Shown: positions 52,624 through 61,266 of the stretch, piece by piece
How the letters are laid out: each line of letters starts with the position of its first letter
Numbering within the stretch: position 1 is the stretch's first letter
NCBI GenBank assembly: GCA_942493135.1
Contig: OW818684.1
Location: 6,262,001-6,326,000 of the forward strand
DNA length: 64,000 bases
Source: Planctellipticum sp942493135
Lineage (GTDB): Bacteria > Planctomycetota > Planctomycetia > Planctomycetales > Planctomycetaceae
Direction of reading: 5' to 3'
Notes under the pieces: generated by a model
The model's input: only the letters and a program-made list of their open reading frames with translations
Told to the model about the DNA's origin: nothing
Databases searched by the model: none
Program-made: the position numbers and the translations under genes

Positions 52624-53507
52624 TGAATGGGCCAGGAACCACTCTGTCGCGAATCCAGACCTGGATGCAGGCAGTGATTCAGCATCCCGGCGGAATCGAC
52701 GCGGGAATCGACGATCCATCGGCGCAGACCCAACTGGCGATTCCGCCGGACCATCTCCATCATGTGATCCTGCCGTCGCTGCGACAGACGAGCGCCGAGC
52801 GGCTGCAAATCTATGCCAACGCCTACTTTGCACGACTGCTGGAAGTCTTGAAGGGCGAGTTTCCCGCCGTCCTTTACGCTCTCGAAGAAGATCTGTTTGC
52901 AGAGTTCGCTCTTGGATATCTGCAGTCTCACCCGTCGCAGAGCTATACCCTGAGCGATCTCGGCAGCAACTTTCCGGCTCATCTGGAGGCGACACGTCCG
53001 CCACGGGAATCCGACGAACCGGACTGGGCGGATTTTCTGATTGATTGCAGTCGCCTGGAACGGACCTATGCGGAAGTGTTCGACGGCCCTGGGCCGGAAT
53101 CATTGCCGCCAGACTCTTCCGGCACTCCCTGGCAACGGCTGACGCCGGAGCAGTTTCCGAAATCCCGACTGAAGATCGCCCCCTGGGTGCGACTAATCGC
53201 ACTCCGGTTTCCCGCTCACGAGTACATTTCCGCAATCCGACGCAGCGAGTCGACGACGATTCCCGAGCCTGCCGAAACGTGGCTGGTCGTGAGTCGACGA
53301 GACTTTGTCGTCCGTCGAGTTCCCGTACCCCATGCGGAATACGAGGTCCTGCAGTCGCTGCGGGCGGGAGAGACGGTCGAATCGGCGCTGGAGCCGCTCT
53401 GGAGATCAGCATCATCAACGGAAACCGCCTCCAGGCAGGTGGAGCAATGGTTTGCTGCATGGACCTCGGCCGGATATTTCCAGGGATTTGACTTGGGAAA
53501 TCTCTGA
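52620..53507 (+). CDS. DUF2063 RiPP partner protein, BufC/HvfC-like
   Basis: 295 residues. The N-terminal DUF2063 domain is seen in RLQIYANAYFARLLEVLKGE and FPAVLYALEEDLFAEFALGY. The C-terminal part is mixed alpha/beta (VVSRRDFVVRRVPVPHAEYE). Proteins of this kind bind the precursor and form a heterodimer with the MNIO enzyme. The ATG overlaps the MNIO stop codon, giving equal translation. Confidence 0.85.
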   Translation: MMNGPGTTLSRIQTWMQAVIQHPGGIDAGIDDPSAQTQLAIPPDHLHHVILPSLRQTSAERLQIYANAYFARLLEVLKGEFPAVLYALEEDLFAEFALGYLQSHPSQSYTLSDLGSNFPAHLEATRPPRESDEPDWADFLIDCSRLERTYAEVFDGPGPESLPPDSSGTPWQRLTPEQFPKSRLKIAPWVRLIALRFPAHEYISAIRRSESTTIPEPAETWLVVSRRDFVVRRVPVPHAEYEVLQSLRAGETVESALEPLWRSASSTETASRQVEQWFAAWTSAGYFQGFDLGNL

Positions 53508-53683
53508 ACAGGGGGGAGTTTCGGCGACTGCAATTGCAAAACTGCAGCGGGAAACCAGATGGACGATAGGAGCGGGTGCTGTCGGCGATTACAATCGTGC
53601 TCAAAGTCGATGGGACCGCAAAGCAAACGCCAACTGTCTGCGCGGCTGTGGGTTCCAGCGACGACCGTAGCGCGGGGGCGCCG

Positions 53684-54445
53684 ATGGAAGAGCGTCTGTG
53701 GATCTTGAAGCGGTGCCGCCTCTTTGAGTCGCTGACCGAAGCCCAGATGGGAATTCTGGAGCGACGGGCGCGGATGCGTACGTTTGCGCGTAAGAATCTC
53801 GTCTATTTGCCGTCGGACAGCGCCGATGGCGTCTTTCTGCTCGCCGACGGGCGGATTCAGCTCAGCAGTTATACGCATGATGGCAAGCAGGCCATCATCG
53901 GCTTCATCGAGCCGGGCGAGCTGTTCGGCGAACTGGCGTTGATCTATGCGGGTGTACGGGAAGAGCACGCGGAAGCGGTGGCCAAGTCCCTCGTGATCTG
54001 GATACCGACCTCCGATCTGCAGTCGGTGATGGAGCAGTCTTCGGCACTGGCCTTCGGTGTCACGCGGTTAATCGGGTTCCGACGCCGGCGCATTGAGCGG
54101 CGATTGAAAAGCTTGATGTTCCGGAGCAGTCGGGATCGAGTGCTGCGTCTGCTATGTGAACTGGCTGAACAGTACGGAAAGCCCGATCCCGCTGGCATGC
54201 TGATTGCGCTGCCGCTGTCGCATCAGGACATGGCGAATTTGATCGGCAGCACGCGTGAGACGGTGACCACACTGCTTGGCGAACTGCAGCTCGAAGGGCT
54301 GATTGACGTCGGTCGAAAGCGAATTTTCGTGAAGAATCCACTGCGACTGGCTCAGTTGGCGGAGGCCAGCGGCCACGACTGCGAACCGTCCCCCGATCCT
54401 CCGCCAGGGCTTGGTCAATCGATTGCGCCGGTTCCCATGCGTTGA
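53684..54445 (+). CDS. Crp/Fnr family transcription regulator
   Basis: 253 residues from ATG 53684 (MEERLWILKRCRLFESLTEA). A cyclic-nucleotide-binding-type beta barrel (DGRIQLSSYTHDGKQAIIGF, then PGELFGELALI) precedes a C-terminal winged helix. The recognition helix is SHQDMANLIGSTRETVTTLL. The Arg-Glu pair in TRETV corresponds to the residues CRP uses to read TGTG half-sites. The GELFGE pocket is CRP-like, but the ligand is not certain. Five CRP-like sites lie in this cluster. It is the probable regulator of the arsenosugar and bufferin genes. Confidence 0.85.
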   Translation: MEERLWILKRCRLFESLTEAQMGILERRARMRTFARKNLVYLPSDSADGVFLLADGRIQLSSYTHDGKQAIIGFIEPGELFGELALIYAGVREEHAEAVAKSLVIWIPTSDLQSVMEQSSALAFGVTRLIGFRRRRIERRLKSLMFRSSRDRVLRLLCELAEQYGKPDPAGMLIALPLSHQDMANLIGSTRETVTTLLGELQLEGLIDVGRKRIFVKNPLRLAQLAEASGHDCEPSPDPPPGLGQSIAPVPMR

Positions 54446-54555
54446 ATCAAAAGGCGACGATTCCTTCCGACTACGTATCGCAGCATACAGATTCGTCGAG
54501 AAATCTCGTCGATAATTGAATCGTGACCGTGACGAACGATCTCTGGAATGTGTCG

Positions 54556-54993
54556 ATGACGACCAAAACAAAGAATCAGCAATCCTTTGACGCCGCAGGC
54601 TGGGTTCCAGTACCGACGGGAACCATTTCAGACTGTGCTCGTCGGAAGCGTACCCGGACCCGGCTGCGGCAGTTGTCCGTTGCGGCAGGTCTTTGTGTCG
54701 TCCTTGCCCTGGGAGTCGGCGCTGGCATTTCTGCCGGCCGACACTTCGGGCAACCCGCGACAATGGATCTGAATTACGGCGGGATCACGTGCACCGAAGT
54801 CCGGCAACTCCTGCCGATGATGATGGAGATGCGCGAGATTCCCGAACCGCAACGCTCGCGGATGGAGATCCACCTGGCGGAATGCCCCCACTGCCGAAAG
54901 CTCCGGGAGCAGATGATGTCGCCCACAGCGGCGCAACAACCCGTCGGCCAGGAACCGAGCAATTCTCGACTTGTTGCGTCCTCGAAATTCTGA
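54556..54993 (+). CDS. Single-pass membrane protein with zinc-finger-like tail
   Basis: 145 residues from ATG 54556, with GTG 54523 as an alternative. A basic N-terminus (RRKRTRTRLRQ) precedes one transmembrane helix (LSVAAGLCVVLALGVGAGIS). After it lies a zf-HC2-like segment (CTEVRQLLPMMMEM and HLAECPHCRKL). In known anti-sigma factors this motif is cytoplasmic and precedes the membrane segment. Here the order is reversed, so it may bind metal outside the membrane. It lies in the metal-related cluster. Confidence 0.6.
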   Translation: MTTKTKNQQSFDAAGWVPVPTGTISDCARRKRTRTRLRQLSVAAGLCVVLALGVGAGISAGRHFGQPATMDLNYGGITCTEVRQLLPMMMEMREIPEPQRSRMEIHLAECPHCRKLREQMMSPTAAQQPVGQEPSNSRLVASSKF

Positions 54994-55013
54994 GTTTACC
55001 AGGATGCTGCTGA

Positions 55014-55676
55014 TCAGTTCGTTGAAGCTGGCCGAATCGGGAGAATTGTGCCGGCGAGCGCTGCGATTCCATCCGGCAGATGAACCAGATCGCCGGGCGT
55101 GTCGATGTCGGTGAGCGGGGCGAGCAGCGTCACCCGCAGTCCCAACACTTCTGCGATCGACAACGTCTGCTCCAGCACGGTCTCGCTCCCCCACGGGATT
55201 CCTCGAAACAGTTCGGGAGCCGGGCCCGCCAGGCCGATCAGGTAGTAGCCGCCGTCAGTGCTGGGACCGATGACCACGGACGCCGATTCCAGTGCTTCGA
55301 ATGCGGCACTCAGGTGCGGTGCATCCAGCATCGGGCAGTCGGTGCCAATGACGACGATCTGGTGAAATCCCCGGTCAAAGGCCCGGCCCAGCGCGCGCAG
55401 CAAACGTGCTCCCAGGTCGCCGTCGGTTTGTGGAATAAAATCCCACGGACCACCGAACAACTCAGCCATCTGGCCGGCATCGGCTCCCTCGAAATGGACC
55501 TCGACGGATGCCGGCCGCAGCCCGATGAACTGCGCAACCTGCAGCAGGGTCCACCGGCTCAACGCGGCACTCAGGCGCGCCGCGCCCTCCGGCCCCAGGG
55601 CCGGAATCAGTCGAGTCTTGCAGCGCCCGGGAGTCGGGTAGCGGGTCATGACAATCAGGAGTGACGACGACGCCAT
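55014..55676 (-). CDS. TIGR04282-type arsenosugar glycosyltransferase
   Basis: 220 residues. MTRYPTPGRCKTRLIPALGP is the nucleotide-sugar binding start of the DUF2064 family, with VVIGTDCPMLDAPHLSAAFE and VVIGPSTDGGYYLIGL following. Members occur next to arsM/arsS and in rSAM/selenodomain loci and are thought to modify the arsenosugar. It follows the GT2 gene by 53 bases on the same strand. Confidence 0.85.
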   Translation of the reverse strand: MASSSLLIVMTRYPTPGRCKTRLIPALGPEGAARLSAALSRWTLLQVAQFIGLRPASVEVHFEGADAGQMAELFGGPWDFIPQTDGDLGARLLRALGRAFDRGFHQIVVIGTDCPMLDAPHLSAAFEALESASVVIGPSTDGGYYLIGLAGPAPELFRGIPWGSETVLEQTLSIAEVLGLRVTLLAPLTDIDTPGDLVHLPDGIAALAGTILPIRPASTN

Positions 55677-55729
55677 CGAAGTAGAGTGCTCCGAAGGGGG
55701 AGAACGACAAGATGTCGACCCGGAGGGGC

Positions 55730-56533
55730 TCAGACTTGCTTTGCCGGCAAGACTGGGGAAATACGCACATCGCGAGAAGCCTCGTCAACAGAGACGATCT
55801 TGGCCACCTTTTGGCGTCGTTGGGTTGCCCAGGCGTAGCGGGCAATAGTGGCCAGAATCTTGCTCCCCGCGCGAATGGTGCCGGATACGGTCCCACTGAT
55901 TTTGCTGACGCCAATCCGACGCCGATAGGAGACGGGAACTTCCCGACACCGGAGGCGAGCCCGCACGGCCTTGATCTGCATCTCGATCGTCCAGCCGAAG
56001 TTCTGATCGCACATTCCCAGCGAGCGCAACGAGTCGTAACGAATGGCACGAAACGGCCCGAGATCGGTGAACTGCGCGCCCCAGATCCAACGCATCAGCG
56101 TACAAGCCAGGAGATTGCCATACCGACTCTGGGGGGGCATCGCCCCCGCTTCACGATTCCCGCGCAGGCGGGAACCGATCACGAAATCCGCCTCGCCAGC
56201 GAGAATGGGGGCGACGAGTGCGGGCAGCTCGTCCGGGTGGTCGCTGTAGTCGGCGTCCAGAAACACGACGATCAGCGGCTCCGCCTGTCTGGCTGCAACT
56301 TCCGCTTCAAGCTCCGCCAGCCCGCGTAAACAGGCCGAGCCGTAGCCTCGGCTCGATTCCGAGACAACCGTCACTCCCCAGATCTCGGCAACTTCGGCCG
56401 TTCGGTCACTCGACCCGTTATCGACGACGATCACTCGACCGACAGGCGGGAGATCCTGGAGCACGAGCGGCAGCGATCGCTCCTCATTCAGCGCCGGAAT
56501 CACCACCACGACGCTGGAGAAGTCGTTGTCCAT
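55730..56533 (-). CDS. GT2-family glycosyltransferase (TIGR04283 / dolichyl-phosphate type)
   Basis: 267 residues from ATG 56533 (MDNDFSSVVVVIPALNEERS). GT-A motifs are VIVVDNGSSDRTAEVAE, VFLDADYSDHPDEL (DxD-like) and ADFVIGSRLRG. The pair with the TIGR04282 gene is typical of arsenosugar loci. An alternative view is a polyprenyl-phosphate glycosyltransferase. CRP-like sites lie 115-165 bases upstream. Confidence 0.8.
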   Translation of the reverse strand: MDNDFSSVVVVIPALNEERSLPLVLQDLPPVGRVIVVDNGSSDRTAEVAEIWGVTVVSESSRGYGSACLRGLAELEAEVAARQAEPLIVVFLDADYSDHPDELPALVAPILAGEADFVIGSRLRGNREAGAMPPQSRYGNLLACTLMRWIWGAQFTDLGPFRAIRYDSLRSLGMCDQNFGWTIEMQIKAVRARLRCREVPVSYRRRIGVSKISGTVSGTIRAGSKILATIARYAWATQRRQKVAKIVSVDEASRDVRISPVLPAKQV

Positions 56534-56647
56534 TGTCGGTTCCTTCCATGACGGCGGAAATCTGGGACAGTGGGGCACTCCCACGAGCGGTCGCACGAAC
56601 CGATCCTTCCGGATCGAAGCCATTCTGGCAGATTCCACCACAAAGTC

Positions 56648-56663
56648 TGTTACCTGCGCCACA
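56648..56663. promoter_or_regulatory. CRP-like site upstream of the GT2 gene
   Basis: TGTTACCTGCGCCACA, flanked by AGTC and GACT so that the dyad extends to AGTCTGT/ACAGACT. Its centre is 37 bases from the next site. Confidence 0.6.
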
Positions 56664-56684
56664 GACTTCGAGGGTCGGAAGAAC

Positions 56685-56700
56685 TGTGGCGTGGCTTACA
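56685..56700. promoter_or_regulatory. CRP-like site upstream of the lipoprotein/GT87-like operon
   Basis: TGTGGCGTGGCTTACA, 134 bases before the ATG at 56834. It shares nearly all positions with the site at 61142. Confidence 0.6.
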
Positions 56701-56833
56701 GACTCCATCGCCCGACTTCGACGATAAGTCTGAGGAATCGGAACCGTCCGGCGTGTGATTTCGGACGGACCGTCGGCGACTTCTCCCTGCGGAAGTCAAT
56801 CTCTCTATTCTGGACCTGGGCAAGGATGCTCGC

Positions 56834-57085
56834 ATGACACGTTCATGGATCGGATTGAGCCTCGCATTACTGGTGTGCTGCAGCGTTGGAATCGGGTGCT
56901 GCCACTCTCGTCACTTTGGGGGAAGCTGCCCCGCTCCGGGTGGTCAACAGGTCGGTCCTGCCGGAGGCTATGGTTCCGGTGGAATGTTCGGCTCCGGAGT
57001 CAGCTACGAAGCGATTCCGCAATCACCGTCTCCGACCTATGCGCCATCTGCCAACGCGGGGACGGCTGGGTCTGGCAACCGGTAA
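56834..57085 (+). CDS. Small Gly-rich lipoprotein
   Basis: 83 residues. The signal (WIGLSLALLVCCSVGIGCCH) has a lipobox-like Cys, and the mature part is Gly/Ser-rich (PAGGYGSGGMFGSGVSYEA). It is typical of small planctomycete lipoproteins of unknown function. It lies 15 bases upstream of the GT87-like gene. Confidence 0.65.
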   Translation: MTRSWIGLSLALLVCCSVGIGCCHSRHFGGSCPAPGGQQVGPAGGYGSGGMFGSGVSYEAIPQSPSPTYAPSANAGTAGSGNR

Positions 57086-57100
57086 GCCAAGAGATTTCCC

Positions 57101-58951
57101 TTGAACACGAACCCCGACTCCCCGCCCGATTCCACTCGACAACAGCATCGTTTGCTGGAATTGATGGGGCTCGGGTTCGGCTCCTGGGGGATCTATCTGG
57201 CGATCGCCGCTCAGAGCGGGCGATTCGAGTACGGAGTCGAGCGAACCGACGAACCCATTCCGCTCGTTCTCTTCCTGTTCGCCCTGGCCGTACTGTTCTA
57301 TCTTCGCGCAGTGCGAACGGCCGTCGTTCTCGGAACGACGCCGCAATTGCGAACGATCATGCTCGGATTCGCGCTGGCGTTCCGCGGCCTGCTCGTGTTT
57401 ACGCCGCCACTGATGGAGATTGACCTTTATCGATACTTGTGGGACGGACAGGTGGCGGCGGCCGGCGGCAATCCCTTTCGCTTCAGTCCTTCGACTGTCG
57501 TTGCGTCCGACGAGCAGACTGAAGATGAGGAACTCCGATTGCTCGTCGGATTGCGAGACTCATCGCCAGGAGCCAGGGAGGCACTGTATCGAGTCCATTT
57601 TCCTGAACTGACGACGGTTTATCCTCCGGTGAGCCAGGCCGTCTTTGCGGCCGCCGCCTGGTCGTCGCCGGCCAACGCGGACATCGTCACGTTGCGTCTG
57701 GTCCTCAAAGGCTGGCTGCTGGCCTTTGATCACGGAACAGTCCTGCTGATCGCGGAATTGCTTCGCTGGCTTGGCAAACCGGCGGGTTGGCTGGTGGGCT
57801 ACGCCTGGTGCCCACTGGTCTTGAAGGAATTCGCGAACAGCGGACATCTCGACACGATTGCCGTGTTCTGGATGGTCGCTGCTGTGGTCGCCGCCATGCG
57901 GGCGCTCTATTCAACTTCCAGGTCGTCATCGTCCGGACGGGTCTGCTGGTGTGCCGCCGCGACGGTTTGCCTGGCGCTCGGAGTCGGTGCCAAGCTGTTC
58001 CCAGTCGTGCTCGCTCCGCTGCTGCTCGCGGCCATTGGTCGTCGGCTGGGATTCGTCACGGCGATCGGCTCCGGGCTCCTCTTCGTCACGGCCACAGCAT
58101 TTCTGATCTCGCCCTGGCTCCCCTGGCCGATTTATCCACCGATCATTGCGTCGGAGAATCCAGATGTCATTCCGGCTGCGTCAAGTCCCCCTCTGTCACA
58201 GGAAGACGCACCGGCGCCGCCGCTCGCACTTCCGCCGCCGTTTCCAGAGGTCGAAAGTTCCGGGCGAGATCCTGCTGCATCTTCAACGGACGGCGAGCCG
58301 CCATCGCGTGAAACTGACCATCCGGCCGAGGGCGTCACCGCATTTCTGACGCGTTGGAAGATGAATGACTTCCTGTTTCTGATTCTCGACGCCAATCTGC
58401 ATGCCGGGACCACAGACGACGACGCCGGTCCGTGGTTCGTGGTTACTCCGGCTTCCTGGAGGCATGCCGTCACCGACCTGACCGGGCAGGCGTCGCCGCG
58501 GGCGGCTTCGTTCCTGCTGGCGCGGGCAATCACTGTTCTGATTTTTCTGGCGCTTGGTCTTCTCTGGACGATACGCGCCAGTCGGGCCGAGAATGGCCGG
58601 ATCTGGTGTCGCCAAGCCTTCCTCACACTCGCCTGGTTCTGGCTGCTGTCGCCGACGTTGAATCCGTGGTACTGGACCTGGGCGATTCCGTTTCTGCCAT
58701 TCGCGCGAGCCCGCAGCTGGTGGCTGATGTCCGGTCTCTGCCTCCTCTACTATCTGCGCTTCTGGCTGGGCGAGCACTGGCCCGAACCGGGGCTGCTCGG
58801 AACGCCGTACGCGGGGCATGCGTTCTTCGACTACGTGGTCGTCTGGATCGAGTTCGCCCCCTGGTTCGCACTGTTGTTTTTCGAGTCGCGGAAGCTGCGT
58901 CGCGCACCGCAGGCCCCTCAAGGTCGCACGAAAAGTGACGTTTCCGGGTGA
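57101..58951 (+). CDS. Multi-pass membrane glycosyltransferase (GT87/DUF2029-like)
   Basis: 616 residues from TTG 57101. About ten hydrophobic segments. The first loop has FTPPLMEIDLYRYLWDGQVA and NPFRF, the acidic motif typical of GT-C mannosyltransferase-like enzymes, then TVYPPVSQAVF. A Pro-rich loop (DAPAPPLALPPPFPEV) interrupts the middle. It would move a sugar from a polyprenyl phosphate donor at the membrane. The 3' end overlaps the convergent DUF3179 gene by 34 bases. Confidence 0.7.
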   Translation: MNTNPDSPPDSTRQQHRLLELMGLGFGSWGIYLAIAAQSGRFEYGVERTDEPIPLVLFLFALAVLFYLRAVRTAVVLGTTPQLRTIMLGFALAFRGLLVFTPPLMEIDLYRYLWDGQVAAAGGNPFRFSPSTVVASDEQTEDEELRLLVGLRDSSPGAREALYRVHFPELTTVYPPVSQAVFAAAAWSSPANADIVTLRLVLKGWLLAFDHGTVLLIAELLRWLGKPAGWLVGYAWCPLVLKEFANSGHLDTIAVFWMVAAVVAAMRALYSTSRSSSSGRVCWCAAATVCLALGVGAKLFPVVLAPLLLAAIGRRLGFVTAIGSGLLFVTATAFLISPWLPWPIYPPIIASENPDVIPAASSPPLSQEDAPAPPLALPPPFPEVESSGRDPAASSTDGEPPSRETDHPAEGVTAFLTRWKMNDFLFLILDANLHAGTTDDDAGPWFVVTPASWRHAVTDLTGQASPRAASFLLARAITVLIFLALGLLWTIRASRAENGRIWCRQAFLTLAWFWLLSPTLNPWYWTWAIPFLPFARARSWWLMSGLCLLYYLRFWLGEHWPEPGLLGTPYAGHAFFDYVVVWIEFAPWFALLFFESRKLRRAPQAPQGRTKSDVSG

Positions 58952-59997
58952 AATGCCGCCCAGGCAAACCAGAGCGAATAAGTCCATTGAACCCCTTCGT
59001 CGGCTTGTACGACCCTCAAGGATGGTCCCTTCGGATTGAAAGCCAGGACCAGCGGAGCGCCGGCGAAAGTCGTGGTAATCTCCCGTGCTTCGGTGATGTC
59101 GCGAAAGTCCGAGTACGGAAAAGCGATTGCCGTCTCGCCCTTCCAGACGCCAAGGACGGGCTGTTTCTTCGCGAGGCGGTTATCCTCGTGATTGACCGGA
59201 AACATCAGCGTCGGCACCGCAAAATAGGGTGCATAAGGCGACAGGGCATAGTTCCGTGGATATCCCGTGTCTGATGACAGGACGGTGGTCGCCGGGTAAC
59301 GGCTCCGCCAGTCAGCCCACGTCGCCAGTTCAAAGGGCAGCATTTCCAGCCCGGTTGTGACCGACGGTCCCGCTACGCTCCCGGCCCGCAACTGCGACCA
59401 GAGGCTCATCGACCCCGCGTTGCCGCGGTTGTAGAGCAGGACGTTGCTGTTGTAGAGCAGGCCCGACACGCCGAACTCAAGCACCTCATCGCCAACCCGG
59501 CGATTGTAGACAATCGACGAGTCGCACAACGGGCAGTACGTCGCCACAAACTCCCGGTCGCCGATGCGATCATTCACGGCTTCGTGATAGTCCAGGATCT
59601 TCAGTGGATAAGCCTTCGCAGTCCTGTCGATGACAATACCGATCACCCGATCCCCAGGACTCAAATAGGCCGCTTGATCCGCGGCGACGAACTTGGGATT
59701 CGTCAGAGCCGGGATGCCATCAACCGATGGTCCGCCGTGGCGGATCTCAGCGCGAGGAATGACCGCGTTGTCGAGGTCGAAGGTCTTGAAGGGATTGCGC
59801 GCAGTTGTACGTGGAGCCTGCGCAACGGCCGCGGATGACCACATCCCGCGGCGAAGGCTCTCGCCGGCGAAAAGTGCTGCTCCGAGAACAATTCCCAGCG
59901 CGACGATTTGTCGTCGCTTCTGCAGCGTGCTGAGAATCGTCGACGTGCTCGATGACGTAGCATCGGACTGCAGTGTTTCGGTTCGCGACTCAGGCAT
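58918..59997 (-). CDS. DUF3179 family protein
   Basis: 359 residues. An N-terminal membrane anchor (RRQIVALGIVLGAALFAGES) precedes the DUF3179 domain: RVIGIVIDRTAKAYPLKILD, FVATYCPLCDSSIVYNRRV and FGVSGLLYNSNVLLYNR. The CPLC motif and YNSN loop are family hallmarks. Function is unknown. Such genes often occur in respiratory or redox settings. Confidence 0.85.
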   Translation of the reverse strand: MPESRTETLQSDATSSSTSTILSTLQKRRQIVALGIVLGAALFAGESLRRGMWSSAAVAQAPRTTARNPFKTFDLDNAVIPRAEIRHGGPSVDGIPALTNPKFVAADQAAYLSPGDRVIGIVIDRTAKAYPLKILDYHEAVNDRIGDREFVATYCPLCDSSIVYNRRVGDEVLEFGVSGLLYNSNVLLYNRGNAGSMSLWSQLRAGSVAGPSVTTGLEMLPFELATWADWRSRYPATTVLSSDTGYPRNYALSPYAPYFAVPTLMFPVNHEDNRLAKKQPVLGVWKGETAIAFPYSDFRDITEAREITTTFAGAPLVLAFNPKGPSLRVVQADEGVQWTYSLWFAWAAFHPETSLFVRP

Positions 59998-60139
59998 GGG
60001 GACTCTCCATCAGAGGCTCAGGGGATTCTGCACAGTTCCAATCATTCTCGAATGGAAAGGCATTCTCTGTGGCCCAGCCCACTGAGTTGGCACATTCCTC
60101 CAGCGATACTGGGAGTGTCACGCCGATTGACGCCTCTCA

Positions 60140-60682
60140 ATGAAGTGGCCGCAGATGACTACACCACTGACAGCTCGTCGGTTCGCCGTTGTCCTCGGAA
60201 TCTGGGGGACTGCGCTGTACGGCAGTCTGCAACTGCAGCACGTACCCTGGCCCATCAATCACGGAATCTGCGGTCCCTGGGGTTGCGGGCCGCCGCTGGA
60301 AACCCTCATCGCGTGCCATGCAGGCTGGCTCGTATTCCTTGCCGGGCCGGCCTGGCTGGTCAAAGCACTCTTTCCCAGCCGCACGCTACGAATTCTCGGC
60401 ATCGTCGGCCTGCTGATGGCCGCGGGCGGCCTGATTGGAATTGGTCTCGTCGAGAGTCTGGTCTGGTGGCCGCAAGCCAGCGAATGGGCGCGCCCCTACT
60501 GGCTTCCGCGATATCTGTTTGAAGTCGCGATGCTGGTGGACTTCCCAGTCCTGCAGACCGCCATAGTCGGCGGCTGGTTTCTGGCGGCCGAGAGTCCGAC
60601 GCTCCGGTTGCACGCGCCGGTCGACACAGTGGCCAGCCGGGACTGCGGAGCTTCGGCCAGTACATCGTTGTCACGTGGCTGA
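60140..60682 (+). CDS. Four-helix membrane protein
   Basis: 180 residues with hydrophobic segments (FAVVLGIWGTALYGSLQL; WLVFLAGPAWLVKALF; ILGIVGLLMAAGGLIGIGLV; TAIVGGWFLAAES). ICGPWGCGPPLETLIACH supplies conserved-looking cysteines. Not recognised. The ATG at 60155 is an alternative start. It is divergent from DUF3179. Confidence 0.6.
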   Translation: MKWPQMTTPLTARRFAVVLGIWGTALYGSLQLQHVPWPINHGICGPWGCGPPLETLIACHAGWLVFLAGPAWLVKALFPSRTLRILGIVGLLMAAGGLIGIGLVESLVWWPQASEWARPYWLPRYLFEVAMLVDFPVLQTAIVGGWFLAAESPTLRLHAPVDTVASRDCGASASTSLSRG

Positions 60683-60722
60683 GCGACTGATCGCAGTTCG
60701 CGAACTTGAGTCGGAAACATCA

Positions 60723-60760
60723 AGAAGCCCGGAAACCACGAGAGGATTCCGGGCTTCTTG
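60723..60760. terminator. Bidirectional intrinsic terminator
   Basis: GAAGCCCGGAA and TTCCGGGCTTC pair over 10 bp, and the loop is about 12 bases. It lies between two convergent genes and can serve both. Confidence 0.7.
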
Positions 60761-60780
60761 CAACTGTGAAACGGCGGCAC

Positions 60781-60963
60781 TTAACGGCTGCCGCTGCCGC
60801 CGGGCGCTGCTTCGGTCTTCGTCTCAGCGTCGTTCGACGTCCCGGACCCGGCCGCGTCGCCAGGCGCGGCTTGTTGGGAGGTGTTTGCCGGAGCGCCCGT
60901 GCCTCCCGCACACCCGATTGCCAGTACCAGCAGCAGCCCGATGGCTCCCCAGCGTGTCTTCAT
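60781..60963 (-). CDS. Small lipoprotein
   Basis: 60 residues from ATG 60963. The lipobox signal (WGAIGLLLVLAIGCAGG) precedes a disordered Ala/Gly/Thr-rich tail (TSQQAAPGDAAGSGTSNDAE). It is a typical short planctomycete lipoprotein without known role. CRP-like sites lie upstream. Confidence 0.65.
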   Translation of the reverse strand: MKTRWGAIGLLLVLAIGCAGGTGAPANTSQQAAPGDAAGSGTSNDAETKTEAAPGGSGSR

Positions 60964-61068
60964 CGACGATCTCCTGTTTGACGTTTCCCGAACGAGAGCA
61001 GACCCAGCCGACAACGTCGACGACGGTCGCCGGACTTCAGCACGGTGACGGAAATCAGATCGCGGTTC

Positions 61069-61084
61069 TGTGGCCTGGATCACC
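61069..61084. promoter_or_regulatory. CRP-like site, weaker
   Basis: TGTGGCCTGGATCACC differs from the 51050 site at two of 16 positions. It lies 106 bases upstream of the lipoprotein start. Confidence 0.45.
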
Positions 61085-61141
61085 AAACGTCAGCTCAATT
61101 GGGAACCGCGTGAAACGAAACGACCTCCAATCGAAGCCAAC

Positions 61142-61157
61142 TGTGGCGGGGCTTACA
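61142..61157. promoter_or_regulatory. CRP-like site upstream of DUF547 gene
   Basis: TGTGGCGGGGCTTACA, differing at one base from the site at 56685. Its centre is about 117 bases before the DUF547 ATG. Confidence 0.6.
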
Positions 61158-61266
61158 GACCCGTTTTCAAAATCCTCCGATACTTCCTGCAGAACGAAAG
61201 GACTGTCGGCGGGAATCGAGAGGTGGATCTCGGCTTCCTGCCAACTCTGCCCCCTGAAGGAGTCGA

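Noticed and set aside
51322..53604. 760-residue minus-strand open frame
   Set aside because: It lies antisense to the precursor, MNIO and DUF2063 genes and has no domain-like sequence.
53598..53611. Possible CRP-like site TGTCGGCGATTACA upstream of the Crp/Fnr gene
   Set aside because: The half-sites are separated by four bases and not six, so autoregulation through this sequence is not supported.
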